Shown piece after piece: positions 16,980 through 26,004 of a DNA stretch of 64,000 nt. Within the stretch, counting starts at the first letter, position 1; each line of letters starts with the position of its first letter. The notes under the pieces were generated by a model. It made no database searches. It saw only the letters and a program-made list of their open reading frames with translations, and had not been told where the DNA came from. Origin of the DNA: CAUZIR01 sp034421295 (lineage in GTDB: Bacteria > Chloroflexota > Dehalococcoidia > Lucifugimonadales > UBA2962). The stretch is taken from NCBI GenBank assembly GCA_034421295.1, contig DAOUKM010000004.1:62001-126000 (forward strand). The letters run 5' to 3'. The translations under genes and the position numbers were made by a program.

Positions 16980-17281
16980 TAGCTCCTCCATTCTGTCGCC
17001 ATTCTCTTGGCACGCTCGATATCTCGCCGTTGGCTGTCCTTGTCGCCCCCACATAGCAGGACGATCATCTCAGCGCCTCGCGTGATGAAGTAGACTCGAT
17101 ATCCCGGCCCATACTGAATTCTCATCTCCGACACGCCGCCGCCAACTGACCTCACCTCTCCCAGATATCCATCTTCGGCTGCCAGCAGCCTCGCGACGAT
17201 GCGGTCTGCCGCGTGCCGGTCCCGCAGCCTGTTCAGCCACCGGTCGAACGTCGCACTTCGTAGGATCGTATACATGGCCAT
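16979..17281 (-). CDS. HI1419-like RelE/HigB-superfamily toxin
   Basis: A 100-residue toxin partner of the adjacent HTH antidote. The family core is visible: FDRWLNRLRDRHAADRIVARL, then GYLGEVRSVGGGVSEMRI, GPGYRVYFITRG and a C-terminal LLCGGDKDSQRRDIERA. The start is taken as the ATG at 17281 (a second at 17275); an earlier GTG at 17302 would place the coding region across a palindromic operator and is less likely. Confidence 0.9.
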   Translation of the reverse strand: MAMYTILRSATFDRWLNRLRDRHAADRIVARLLAAEDGYLGEVRSVGGGVSEMRIQYGPGYRVYFITRGAEMIVLLCGGDKDSQRRDIERAKRMATEWRS

Positions 17282-17284
17282 ATT

Positions 17285-17300
17285 GTACGATATAACGTAC
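17285..17300. promoter_or_regulatory. palindromic operator upstream of the HI1419/HI1420 module
   Basis: GTACGATATAACGTAC is palindromic at 14 of 16 positions and sits immediately before the toxin start, where the HTH antitoxin would be expected to autoregulate. Confidence 0.55.
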
Positions 17301-17641
17301 ACTGCGGGAGGAGGATTCGAGGCATCCCGTTCAAACTAAGGACAGTGTGGGGATGGGGAATACTTGCCGCCACCTATGCTGTCCTGCCATACGTCTTGGG
17401 GGTGCTATCCGATGAGCCTACAGCCAGACGTGACCATTTGGGGGATCGCGCCTGCTATCCGACAGGTGAGTGCTACCAGCATCGGATCAGACAAAATATC
17501 CCTAGGTCAAATTGCGCTCCGCCAGTCCAACAACGCGAGCATAGCTACTTTCGCCTACATTAGGACCTCGTGCCGAAACGTTCGTCATACAGTCCCCCCA
17601 GCTCCACGCGTCCACTGCATCCATCCGGACACGGCGCATTG
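17301..17641. other. intergenic stretch between two toxin-antitoxin modules
   Basis: No convincing gene. It looks less GC-rich than the flanking chromosome, and open frames in it have no family features. Confidence 0.4.
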
Positions 17642-17932
17642 CTAGGCTACGGTTGTGATTCGCTCGACCTTGATCTTGTCGGCTCGCTTCATCACCTGCG
17701 CCAGGTCGTAAGCCGCCTGTAGCCGGTACCACGTGTTCGCGTCCCCGCCAAAGGCTCTGTCGAGGCGGATAGCCATCTCCGGGGAGATCCCCGAATGGCC
17801 GTTTACAAGGTCCGATAGCTGTTTGCGACTGACCCCCAGCCTCTTTGCCGCCTCCGACACGCTCAACCCCAGCGGCTCCAGGCAGTCGTGTCGCACGGAC
17901 AGGCCCGGATGGGGAGGGTCGTTCATAGGCAT
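17642..17932 (-). CDS. higA: HigA-family antitoxin
   Basis: A 96-residue HigA/VapI-type antitoxin with a central HTH (GLSVSEAAKRLGVSRKQLSD) followed by the family tail GISPEMAIRLDRAFGGDANTW and YDLAQVMKR. The ATG at 17932 has AAGGAGG 8 nt upstream and lies 14 nt after the higB stop. It neutralises HigB and is expected to repress the operon. Confidence 0.94.
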   Translation of the reverse strand: MPMNDPPHPGLSVRHDCLEPLGLSVSEAAKRLGVSRKQLSDLVNGHSGISPEMAIRLDRAFGGDANTWYRLQAAYDLAQVMKRADKIKVERITTVA

Positions 17933-17946
17933 GTAGTGGTCCTCCT

Positions 17947-18225
17947 TCAGTGGTAATCGACCAGATCCACGTCCCTGGCATTCGCACCCTCGAAGCGAAA
18001 CACGATGCGCCAGTTGGCGGACACGGCCATCGACCAATAGCCGGTGAGATCGCCCTTCAGCGGATGCAGCCGGAAGCCCGGCAGGTCCATGCCACTAGGA
18101 CCCGTCGCCTCGTCAAGACGTGCCAAGATTCGTTCCACCCTGGCAACGTGCGACGGCGACACCCGCTGCCTGTCCCCATTCTCGTAGAGAAGCTGGAGTC
18201 CCTTGTGCAGGAAGTGAACGATCAC
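17947..18225 (-). CDS. higB: HigB-family mRNA interferase toxin
   Basis: A 92-residue toxin of the HigB/RelE superfamily that cleaves translated mRNA. It matches the family almost end to end: FLHKGLQLLYENGDRQRV, then MDLPGFRLHPLKGDLTGYWS, SANWRIVFRF and the terminal VDLVDYH. The GTG at 18225 gives the usual length; the frame is open further upstream but without conservation. Toxin-first operon with higA. Confidence 0.94.
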   Translation of the reverse strand: MIVHFLHKGLQLLYENGDRQRVSPSHVARVERILARLDEATGPSGMDLPGFRLHPLKGDLTGYWSMAVSANWRIVFRFEGANARDVDLVDYH

Positions 18226-18616
18226 CTGTAAAGTGTAACCTATCACCTCCCAGTACAGTAGTCCCTCTATGCATCCGACCCTCGGGCGCCGTCTGGTCGG
18301 CCACACCCGCGATCGTGGGGTGAAACATATGAGCCTGGCCGGTTACTTCTTAGAGACGTCGTACAACCCGGTGCGGATGTCCCTGCTGCCGACGCCGCAG
18401 ACTGGATTGGTCCAGCTGGCCTGCTGTCTAGTGCGGCCAAGCGTAAGAATGGCTCAGTCTTGCCGGACGCGAGTAGTCTGGGCGTGAAGCCCCGGGGCGC
18501 CCTTCGGCCAATTGCTGTAACTTTTGTGTCAAGCTGGCGTAATCGCTCCGTTTGACCGGTATACAGTGCCAGACGACGGATGCGCCGTGGCCTACCTATC
18601 CCGACGAGGCAATAGA
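18226..18616. other. intergenic stretch, likely degraded island DNA
   Basis: Nothing recognisable on either strand. The higB promoter must lie at its left end, but no convincing -35/-10 pair is visible there. Confidence 0.4.
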
Positions 18617-18751
18617 GTGAAACGTGTAGACGAGCTGCTAAAGGCGAAACAGGCTCTGCGGGAACGACTTACGAGGCTAGGCGAGGTCAGCGTCCGCATC
18701 AACGAGAGCCTCGACTTCAATGTCGTCCTTCGGGAAGGTTACGGATCCTAG
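18617..18751 (+). pseudogene. stub of a GAF-domain sensor kinase or diguanylate cyclase
   Basis: Begins GTG and encodes VDELLKAKQALRERLTRLGE then VSVRINESLDFNVVL. This is the coiled linker leading into a GAF domain, as in Chloroflexota and actinobacterial sensor kinases, where the following residues normally run on as the GAF core. Here it ends after about eight more codons at TGA 18749, so only the linker remains. It is a remnant at the right side of the accessory island. Confidence 0.6.
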
Positions 18752-18952
18752 GCAGGTCCAAGCGGGGTTAACGAGTGGCCTCCTGACCCCCGGAGCTACC
18801 CCAACGTCCCGCAGTCCGTCGCGCAGGCTGCCCACCTCTCGAGGGCCATCGACACCGGGCAGGGTACCTGGCCGACGACCTACCTCGATAACCGACACCC
18901 ATCAAAAACGGCCCATATATCATGCAGTCTACCCATGTAGAGGACGAAGCGG

Positions 18953-19468
18953 ATGAACGTCTACGAATGTCTCAGAACTCGTCGCACCGTGCGGGAGTTC
19001 AAGCCGGACCCGGTGTCAAACGAGTCTCTGGACAGAGTGCTCAGCGCGGCCCGGTGGTCGCCCAGCTCGCGCAACCAGCAACCCTGGCGCTTTGTGATCG
19101 TCCGCGACAGGGACACCCTCGCCAGACTTGGCGAGACCGCCAGCAGCGGCAGGTTCCTGGCCCGTGCTCCTCTCGCCATCGCCATCATGATGGAGGAAGC
19201 CGACCAGCCGCAAATGGATGCGGGCCGCGCGCTACAGCAGATGGAGCTGATTGCCTGGTCGGAGGGGATGGGCACTTGCTTCGTCACGCTGACGGACGAC
19301 CAGCGCGAGAGAATCGCGGGTTTACTGGGCATACCGCGGGGCCTGGAGTTGATAACCGTACTGCCGTTCGGCTACCGGCGCGACGACTTCCGGGGCCAGG
19401 GCGTCGCACGCAAACCCATGTCAGAATTGGCCCATGTCGAGAGGTACGGCAACCCCTTCCCAGGGTAG
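18953..19468 (+). CDS. nitroreductase-family FMN oxidoreductase
   Basis: A 171-residue flavoprotein of the nitroreductase superfamily. RTRRTVREFKPDPV (FMN phosphate contact), ARWSPSSRNQQPWRFVIV and the C-terminal RRDDFRGQGVARKPMSEL are the conserved blocks. It is short for the family, like small dehalogenase-like or nitroreductase members. The physiological electron acceptor cannot be told. The ATG at 18953 has a GAGGACGAAGCGG stretch upstream. It marks the return to chromosomal-style genes after the island. Confidence 0.9.
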   Translation: MNVYECLRTRRTVREFKPDPVSNESLDRVLSAARWSPSSRNQQPWRFVIVRDRDTLARLGETASSGRFLARAPLAIAIMMEEADQPQMDAGRALQQMELIAWSEGMGTCFVTLTDDQRERIAGLLGIPRGLELITVLPFGYRRDDFRGQGVARKPMSELAHVERYGNPFPG

Positions 19469-19627
19469 CTGCGGCCACCTCAGATCGGCTAACACCGCGG
19501 CGAGTTCTGGAACTGGCAACAGGCTGGTGACGGACGGGGGAGCCATAGCTCAGTGGGCATCTGGGACGCTCTGGCCGCTCCCGGCCGATCGGCCCGGATA
19601 CACGGGAGAAGGGACCCAAGAAGGCGG

Positions 19628-20416
19628 ATGATGCTCAGGCTAGGCGGCACCGCGTCCCAGGATCACATCGAGGCCTTCGAGGCGCTGACGGCGATCTTCC
19701 GCAGGCGTGGCATCGAGATGGACTGGGTACTGTATTCTGGATACGACGCCCTGGTCGATGCCTTCGTCAGCGGCGAGGTGGACATGGCCTGGAACGGCCC
19801 CCTCTCGCACGTGAAGATCAGGCGTCTGGTGCACGAGCCGGCCCGTGTGATCGCGATGCGCGACGTGGATGTCGACTTCGTGACCCACTTCATCACGCAT
19901 CGCGACTCCGAAGTCCAAGCCGTCTCCGACCTGGCCGGCCGGCGATTCGCGTTCGGCGGCCGCGGCTCCGTCCAGGCCGGGCTACTGCCCCACCACTTTC
20001 TCAAGGAGATGGGCATCGATCCAAGATCGGACCTGTCGGCGTTCACCTTCCACGATGATCGGTCGGGCGGCTCCGCCCTGGATGAGGAGGACGTTGTTGA
20101 GAGGGTGGCGAGCGGGGAGTATGACGCCGGTTCTATAAGCGGACTGACCCTCAAATCGGCGCAGGGGCGGCCCGACCAGGCGCCCATTCGGGCCTTCTGG
20201 TCGAGCCCGGGCTACAGTCACTGCTGCTTCACCGTTCAAGGGGACCTGGACCCCGGGCTACTTCAGGAAATAGAGCGTGCCTTCCTGTCGGTGGACCCGG
20301 GTGATCCGGACGGTAAGGCCCTCCTTGAGGCCGAGGTCTGCACAAGCATCGTGGCCGGGACGGAGAAGGGCTGGGACGTGGTGGAGCGTGCCGCCGAGGA
20401 CGAGGGCCTGATCTAG
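19628..20416 (+). CDS. PhnD-like phosphate/phosphonate-binding periplasmic-type protein without a signal peptide
   Basis: A 262-residue protein of the PhnD/SsuA type II binding-protein fold. Blocks typical of the group are VDMAWNGPLSHVKIRR, DLAGRRFAFGGRGSVQAGLL and VASGEYDAGSISGLTL. From the ATG at 19628 the protein starts directly with the first strand (MMLRLGGT), so there is no signal peptide or lipobox. An upstream extension to 19553 does not supply one either. No permease or ATPase is adjacent. It may be a cytoplasmic binding or enzyme-like member rather than a transporter component. Confidence 0.8.
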   Translation: MMLRLGGTASQDHIEAFEALTAIFRRRGIEMDWVLYSGYDALVDAFVSGEVDMAWNGPLSHVKIRRLVHEPARVIAMRDVDVDFVTHFITHRDSEVQAVSDLAGRRFAFGGRGSVQAGLLPHHFLKEMGIDPRSDLSAFTFHDDRSGGSALDEEDVVERVASGEYDAGSISGLTLKSAQGRPDQAPIRAFWSSPGYSHCCFTVQGDLDPGLLQEIERAFLSVDPGDPDGKALLEAEVCTSIVAGTEKGWDVVERAAEDEGLI

Positions 20417-20913
20417 GTAACCCCTGAAAGAGTCGCTATGGGGTTGAGGGAGCCTGACACGGTGTGAGTACAGGACGGGGATTAAGCCATGTCAGACCGC
20501 CCACCCTGTTTGCGCGTGCAGGGAGCGCAAAGGCGCGGCGCAAATGGCTGACCACGTCTATATCGAGGCCGCGTACCGAAGGGCTTTGCATACTGTCCCG
20601 AAGTTCCACCATCGGGCGACGATCGTAGATGGCACCGGGCTGAACATCTCTTCGCCGGGCTGATCGCGAGGGGGATTCGGTGTCGAATCTCGCTTCCGAC
20701 GTACCACTCCGCCTCACTACATGTTGTGGCTGGACCGCCTCGGGTGGAACGACCGATGCAGGCGCAGGGACATCACGACCCCGACGACAGGCTTCGCGTT
20801 CACATCGCCTGAAAGTGCCGTCTGGCGCGCGGGTGCCGAGCGGGGACTGCGACTCTCCGCGCCAGCAAGACGCCGCCATTACCCGATGGACTGACCGGGG
20901 AGCCGTTCGGCCT
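20417..20913. other. ~500-base stretch with no recognisable gene
   Basis: Several open frames cross it on both strands, but none shows a family signature, a convincing start or a codon pattern like its neighbours. A short + frame from 20545 (MADHVYIEAAYRRALHT) ends after 39 codons and is not recognised. Confidence 0.4.
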
Positions 20914-21570
20914 CTATGGGCTCAACCGGAAGGGCGGGTACCGGTCGGTCGTCAGGAGGAAGGCGTATGCGCCGACACGATTACCCCACCGCATCACGCC
21001 GACGACGAAATCGAACATTCCCCGGGGGTATCGGCCCGTCGCCAGGATCAACACCCAGGCCACTATGGTGACCAGAATTGCCAGGACCACCAGAACGGCG
21101 AGGGCAACGTAGTGAGGGATGGCCAACAGCCACTTTATGATCGGCAGGAGCCGGTGCAGATCAGTCTCTGCGTTTGGATACTCTATGTGCAGGTGCACGG
21201 ACTGCTCTTCGTCCGTTGACGGATACTCGTCCCGGAGCAGTAACACATAGGCCTCGATCCGCGCAGCGAACCGACTGAGCTCCAGATTCCAGTTGAACCA
21301 CCACCTCGGATACTTTCTGCGGAACACGATCATCAGCAGGGGCGCGAGGAACAGGAAACCGCCGGCATACAGGGGCATTAGCGCCTCGTTAAGGTCCGGG
21401 TCCCCCAGGTCAAGGAAACCGCCTATGAATGCAGACACCACGACAATGGGTATGGCCAGGATTATTCGCGGCAAGACCGACAGCCGGTTGCTCGACTCCT
21501 GATAATCGACAGTAAGCTGCACCGGATAGTCGGACGCTTGTCCTCCATTCTGGGAATCACTACTCGCCAT
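20914..21570 (-). CDS. DUF4389 membrane protein
   Basis: A 218-residue protein with about four hydrophobic segments. It contains two related halves, each with a short soluble strand followed by a helix pair: YPVQLTVDYQESSNRLSVLP then LHIEYPNAETDLHRLLPIIK. Each half leads into an LAIP motif, as in the DUF4389 family of actinobacteria and Chloroflexota. It ends GAYAFLLTTDRYPPFRL, the usual C-terminal block. Function unknown; stands alone. Confidence 0.88.
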   Translation of the reverse strand: MASSDSQNGGQASDYPVQLTVDYQESSNRLSVLPRIILAIPIVVVSAFIGGFLDLGDPDLNEALMPLYAGGFLFLAPLLMIVFRRKYPRWWFNWNLELSRFAARIEAYVLLLRDEYPSTDEEQSVHLHIEYPNAETDLHRLLPIIKWLLAIPHYVALAVLVVLAILVTIVAWVLILATGRYPRGMFDFVVGVMRWGNRVGAYAFLLTTDRYPPFRLSP

Positions 21571-21809
21571 TAGGCCCCCCTTTGAAAGTCTCTTGCGCGG
21601 CCTCTAAACCGGCGTCGCGCAGCATAGCAGAACAGGGCCGTACCGTCCCTCAGCTTCTATTGCCACGAGACCGGCCGCCCACCCCTCAGCAAGAGGCGAA
21701 AGTTGCACTCACCGACGGAGCCGCGATCGTCCACCAGTCCCCCGAGTTTCCGAATCGGCCTGAAACGATTCGCCGTCCATCTTCTGTGCCAATACGGCAC
21801 CGAATCTGC

Positions 21810-22658
21810 TCACACGTTCCCGGGCGTCCAGTTGTAGATCTCCTGGAGAGTTCCGCCCATCAGCGCAGAGCGCTCCGAATCCGAAAGCCGGTCGCCAACG
21901 CGGAATGCCTCGACGCCCTGTTCGTAGGTCAGCAGGCTGACCGCCCGGGTCCAGTCGGTACCCCACATGCATCGATCGAAGCCGAACGCATCGAATACCC
22001 TTTCCAGCGGCTCCCAGATGTCCGGGTAGGGAAATGGCTCATTGGAGAGGGTGCAGGCCCCGGAGATCTTGATGGCCACGTTGTCGTATTCGGCCAGCGA
22101 GAGCACATTGGCCAGGTCCGAAAATGGTTCAGGTGGCGGTGGCGGTTCGAAGGGCTGGACCAGACCCACGTGATCGATAACCACCCGGGTGTCCGGATGG
22201 CGGCGAGCCAGTTCGCCAAGCAGGGGCAGCTTTCCCGAGCACATTACGTTCACCGGAACGCCCGCCAGGGCACCGGCTGCCAGGATGCGATTTATACCGG
22301 GATCGTCCGCTTCGTACGCCCCGTACGTGAGCATGATGCGGGCACCGACCACGCCGGGCATACCGGTCCACTCCGTCATGTCGTCGGCGATCGCCCTGGA
22401 CTGCGGATCAAATGGCCTTATCAGGCCGAATCTTCCCGGATGCTTCGCGCCTACCTCGATGGCGTAGCTGGCGTCGTAGCCATATGTGGAGAACGGTGAG
22501 ACCAGAAGAGCCCCATCGACCCCGACCGAGTCCATCGCCGCCACCATATCGTCACCGGTGACCTCGTCGGGACCATGTAGGAATCCGCTCCAGGGACGCT
22601 CCGGACGGTTGCGCTCGTACGCATGAACTTGCGAGTCTATCGTTGGAGTGCGCGCCAT
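21810..22658 (-). CDS. amidohydrolase 2-family metal-dependent hydrolase
   Basis: A 282-residue TIM-barrel of the PF04909 type (ACMSD / LigW-like decarboxylases and lactonases). The N-terminal metal motif reads TIDSQVHAY, so the first His of H-x-H is Gln. VVIDHVGLV supplies the barrel His and MWGTDWTRA the catalytic Asp. Substrates of this group are typically aromatic acids or lactones, but the specific one is unknown. Stands alone in this direction. Confidence 0.88.
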   Translation of the reverse strand: MARTPTIDSQVHAYERNRPERPWSGFLHGPDEVTGDDMVAAMDSVGVDGALLVSPFSTYGYDASYAIEVGAKHPGRFGLIRPFDPQSRAIADDMTEWTGMPGVVGARIMLTYGAYEADDPGINRILAAGALAGVPVNVMCSGKLPLLGELARRHPDTRVVIDHVGLVQPFEPPPPPEPFSDLANVLSLAEYDNVAIKISGACTLSNEPFPYPDIWEPLERVFDAFGFDRCMWGTDWTRAVSLLTYEQGVEAFRVGDRLSDSERSALMGGTLQEIYNWTPGNV

Positions 22659-23190
22659 AGCATCCTCCTCAATCGATCATGGATTTCGGGGCAGGTTTGT
22701 GACCCCCTGGTGGGAGAACCGCCCCGTGTCTTTCGACTGAAACATGTTAGTTCTATGGCCCGGATCGCCCCCAGCTCAGCCAGGTATTCGCCGCAAGGTG
22801 CGTGCAGCCCGGACCACTATGTCCCGTACCACCCGCGATCCGGCCAGCTGTGACCGTCCTCAAACGACTGTAGACCCTCTGATCATGAGCATCGCCATTT
22901 CCTGCTGAGATCCCGACGCAACCTTGACAATGGCATTTGTTCACGCTCCGCCGCTGCGGTGCCTGTCGGATCGCCCCGCAGGGCGGCGCCAGGGAATATT
23001 CGTAATACTATCGCCTGAACCCAACCCGAAATGGACCTCTCTGTCGATAAGCCCTGAACTTTACTGAACCCATACTCTTTGATGGCCAGGCTGAGGTGGA
23101 CTCTTGATTCGCTGCCACTGGTATGGCTGTTTGGGGGTGGTCACTGTGGCGTCGGGCGCCTGACTTTCGCCGCCAAGGGAGTACAGCCAT
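22659..23190. other. ~530-base intergenic region
   Basis: No gene recognised on either strand. It must hold the divergent promoters of the two flanking amidohydrolase genes, but no strong -35/-10 pair could be placed. A consensus TTGACA at 22924-22929 has no good -10 after it. Confidence 0.4.
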
Positions 23191-24597
23191 ATGGACAAGA
23201 GCAGTTGCGACATTCTCATTCACGGCGGCCAGGTCATCACCGTGGACTCCGGGCGCAATATCTATCGTCCGGGTGCGGTGGCGATCACCGGGTCTCGGAT
23301 CGTCGGTGTCGGCACCGATGATGAGCTGGGGGGCCGCTTTGCTGCGAGGCTGACGATGGATGCCCGGGGCGGCATAGTGCACCCCGGCTTCATCGACGCT
23401 CACAATCACATTGTTCACGCCACCTGTCGGGGAGTCTTCGGAAGCATTCACGAGCAGGGCTCATCGCCCGTCAACTTCGCGGACTGGAAGGCGGGTGTTA
23501 CCGATCAAGACGAAGCCGCTGCCACCGCCATGGCCGGCCTCGAGCTGCTTCGGGGAGGCTTTACGATGTTCATCGAGCCAGGTTCCCTGTTCTCTACCTG
23601 GGCGGGGGCGCAGGCGGCTGAGCGCGTAGGCCTGAGGGCCCTCCTCGCACCGCCTTATCTCTGGGATCGACATGAGACCTTCGATGCCATTCCCGCCCTC
23701 GTGAGCCCGAGCCTGGTTGCCCGCGCGCCGACCGACCATGACCGGTCATTGAGGGAGATGGACGCGGAGCTTCACCGCAACCGAGACCCCGAAGCGCTGG
23801 TTCGTGGATACATCTTCATCTACGGGCTTGGAACCGCCTCCCCGGAGCTGCTGCGGGCAGCGCACTCATGCGCCCGGGACAACGGCGTGCCCCTGCATCT
23901 GCATGCCGGCTACGTCCCTAAGGAGGCCGAGATCTTCCGCGCCATGACCGGCACCAGCCAGCTCGTACACCTGCAGGAGCTCGGGGTCCTTGACGAGCGG
24001 ACCGTCATCGTCCATGCGAACGCCCTGGACGAGGCGGATGAAGCGGCGGCTCGCGAGTCGGGCTGTCAGATCGTATGGTGCCCGACGGCCTTCTTCTCGC
24101 TCGGGATCGGACGGGATGCGAGCTTTCGGATGGCGAAGCGGTACCGGCGGGGAACCCGCGTCTCGCTCGGCACCGACGGCGCATTCGACTGCACACCGGC
24201 CGAGACCATGCTCGCGGCACACTTCGCATCCCATACCTACTCAGATCCCGTCTCTCCTGGCACGCTGATCGAGATGCAGACCATCAACGCGGCCGCTGCC
24301 GCCGGACTGGAGGCAGAGCTTGGCAGCCTTGAGCCGGGTAAGCGCGCCGACGTGGTCGTCAGATCCTCACTAGTCGCTGAGGCCTACCCTTCCGACAACC
24401 CGCTTCACCTGCTGGCGCTGACGATGGGAACAGGAAGCGTCGATACGGTTGTGGTCAACGGCCAGGTCGTCTTCACCGGGGGTGAGTCGGCGAGGGTTGA
24501 CGAACACGACGTATACCGGAGTGTCTCCCATTCGGTCGCCGCGAGAGCCAGGCGGCTCGGGATCGACCCGGGGCCCGAGTGGCCGGAACTGAACTGA
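23191..24597 (+). CDS. cyclic amidohydrolase / deaminase (TRZ/ATZ, MTA/SAH deaminase-like)
   Basis: A 468-residue metallohydrolase of the cytosine-deaminase-like superfamily. The composite N-terminal beta domain precedes GFIDAHNHIVH with the H-x-H metal pair. HLHAGYVPKE, TVIVHANALDEADE and SLGTDGAFDCTP supply the further His, Glu and Asp ligands. The C-terminal LGSLEPGKRADVVV returns to the beta domain. Such enzymes hydrolyse ring nitrogens or halides on nucleobases and s-triazines; the substrate is open. AAGGGAG precedes the ATG. Confidence 0.92.
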   Translation: MDKSSCDILIHGGQVITVDSGRNIYRPGAVAITGSRIVGVGTDDELGGRFAARLTMDARGGIVHPGFIDAHNHIVHATCRGVFGSIHEQGSSPVNFADWKAGVTDQDEAAATAMAGLELLRGGFTMFIEPGSLFSTWAGAQAAERVGLRALLAPPYLWDRHETFDAIPALVSPSLVARAPTDHDRSLREMDAELHRNRDPEALVRGYIFIYGLGTASPELLRAAHSCARDNGVPLHLHAGYVPKEAEIFRAMTGTSQLVHLQELGVLDERTVIVHANALDEADEAAARESGCQIVWCPTAFFSLGIGRDASFRMAKRYRRGTRVSLGTDGAFDCTPAETMLAAHFASHTYSDPVSPGTLIEMQTINAAAAAGLEAELGSLEPGKRADVVVRSSLVAEAYPSDNPLHLLALTMGTGSVDTVVVNGQVVFTGGESARVDEHDVYRSVSHSVAARARRLGIDPGPEWPELN

Positions 24598-24701
24598 CGT
24601 GTGCTAGCGGAACCCCGCCGCCTCACCCCAGGATGTCGCCTCCAGCTAAGCGGCCGCACGGCCCGGGAACCAGCCGGCGGCGCCGGTCGTCTATACGATT
24701 G

Positions 24702-25853
24702 ATGGACATCAGATCGGGGGTCATTCTCACGTGCGCTGCGGCGTTCTTCGTCGCAGCTCTGGCCGCCTGCCAGGGCGGGGAGGGCCCGGGCGAGTCCAGG
24801 CTTGAGATCACCTCGGGACGCAGCCCGGACGCATCGGTAAGCGGGACCGTAGACTACCGCGAGAGGCTGGACCTCAGCGAGGGCGCCACCCTGATCGTCG
24901 AGCTGCGCGACGTATCGTATGCGGACGCTTCCGCCCCGCTCATCGCCAGCCAGACGATCCTAGGTCCCGGCCAGGTGCCAATAGGGTTCAAGGTCGAATA
25001 CAACCGCGCGGACATCGATTCACGCAACAGGTACTCGATCAGCGCCCGCATCATCGAATCGGACGGTCGCCTCGCGTTTACGAACGACACGGCGTACGAG
25101 GTCATCACCCACAACAGGCCGGACCGGGTCGACATGCTCCTCGTCCTGGTCGAACCCCCGCCCGATCTGGTGGGAGAGGGGTCGGACTGGCGAACCTGGA
25201 TCGAGGTTCCGGCGCGCGTGATCTCGGCCAACCTGCTGCCCAACGAGCCGGAAACTGCGCTGCGGGTCGCCTACTACCAGTCCACCATCGAGGGATGCGC
25301 ACGACCCGGCAGCCAGGATCTGGACCTGAGCGGATTCGACCTCAACGTAACGGTCACCCTGATGCAGCCTCCGCCGACGCCCTGGTCGATCAATTGCGAT
25401 GAGCAGGTGGTCGAGCTGGACGCGATCAAGCATATCGAGGCCCCCCTTGAGCCGGGGCGGACCTACCGGGTGGTCGCGAACGGCCGGGAAACCTCAATCT
25501 TCACGCCGCCCGATCTCGGCGGGCGGCACACTTTCATTGCCGAGTCTCCGGTCGAGAGCACCGAGCTGCTGATACGGGAAGGATCTCCGAACCGGTACCA
25601 GATCCGCGTGGTGTCGGCGCTGCCCAGGGGCAGCTCATGCTCCCAGTTCAACGGTTACGAGACCCGGCGAGCGGACGCGAACAGGATAGATGTGATCGTC
25701 ACCCACCACGAGGTCGCAGACGAGATGGCGGTCTGCACGGCCGACTATCCCCTGGTCGAAACCATCGTACCCCTGGGCGGCGACCTTGAGCCGGGGGCCG
25801 AATACACCGTCAGCGTCAACTCCGAGACCGTTACCTTGCTTGTGGCCCGCTAG
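24702..25853 (+). CDS. YbaY-like lipoprotein with a tandemly duplicated C-terminal module
   Basis: A 383-residue exported lipoprotein; the signal peptide ends in lipobox LAAC with C23. Residues ~45-150 form a YbaY-like barrel: SGTVDYRERLDLSEGATLIV, then VELRDVSYADASAPLIASQT and RYSISARIIESDGRLAFTND. Residues ~173-275 and ~285-383 look like two copies of one unknown module. Each contains two Cys and ends in a LEPGxxYxVxxN hairpin (APLEPGRTYRVVANG and GDLEPGAEYTVSVNS). The ATG at 24702 is the start that gives the signal peptide. Function unknown. Confidence 0.8.
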   Translation: MDIRSGVILTCAAAFFVAALAACQGGEGPGESRLEITSGRSPDASVSGTVDYRERLDLSEGATLIVELRDVSYADASAPLIASQTILGPGQVPIGFKVEYNRADIDSRNRYSISARIIESDGRLAFTNDTAYEVITHNRPDRVDMLLVLVEPPPDLVGEGSDWRTWIEVPARVISANLLPNEPETALRVAYYQSTIEGCARPGSQDLDLSGFDLNVTVTLMQPPPTPWSINCDEQVVELDAIKHIEAPLEPGRTYRVVANGRETSIFTPPDLGGRHTFIAESPVESTELLIREGSPNRYQIRVVSALPRGSSCSQFNGYETRRADANRIDVIVTHHEVADEMAVCTADYPLVETIVPLGGDLEPGAEYTVSVNSETVTLLVAR

Positions 25854-26004
25854 CGCGGGACGGGGATAGTTCCCGGGCCCGAACCTTCCCGACGGGCGAT
25901 CCCGTGGTGCCCCGGCGTCCACGTGATAGGGTTTCGGGGCGGTCCCAGGTCTCTCCCGCTGCCGGGGGACCAAATCATCCGTCACCGACCACCGAGCCGC
26001 GCGC

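Noticed and set aside
19541..19610. tRNA-like start, ATAGCTCAGTGGGC
   Set aside because: The required D-stem GAGC, anticodon arm and T-arm with GGTTCGA do not follow, so no cloverleaf can be closed.
20436..20879. A 147-codon minus-strand frame in the 20.4-20.9 kb gap
   Set aside because: Arg/Ser/Pro-rich, no domain, no RBS; not supported as a gene.
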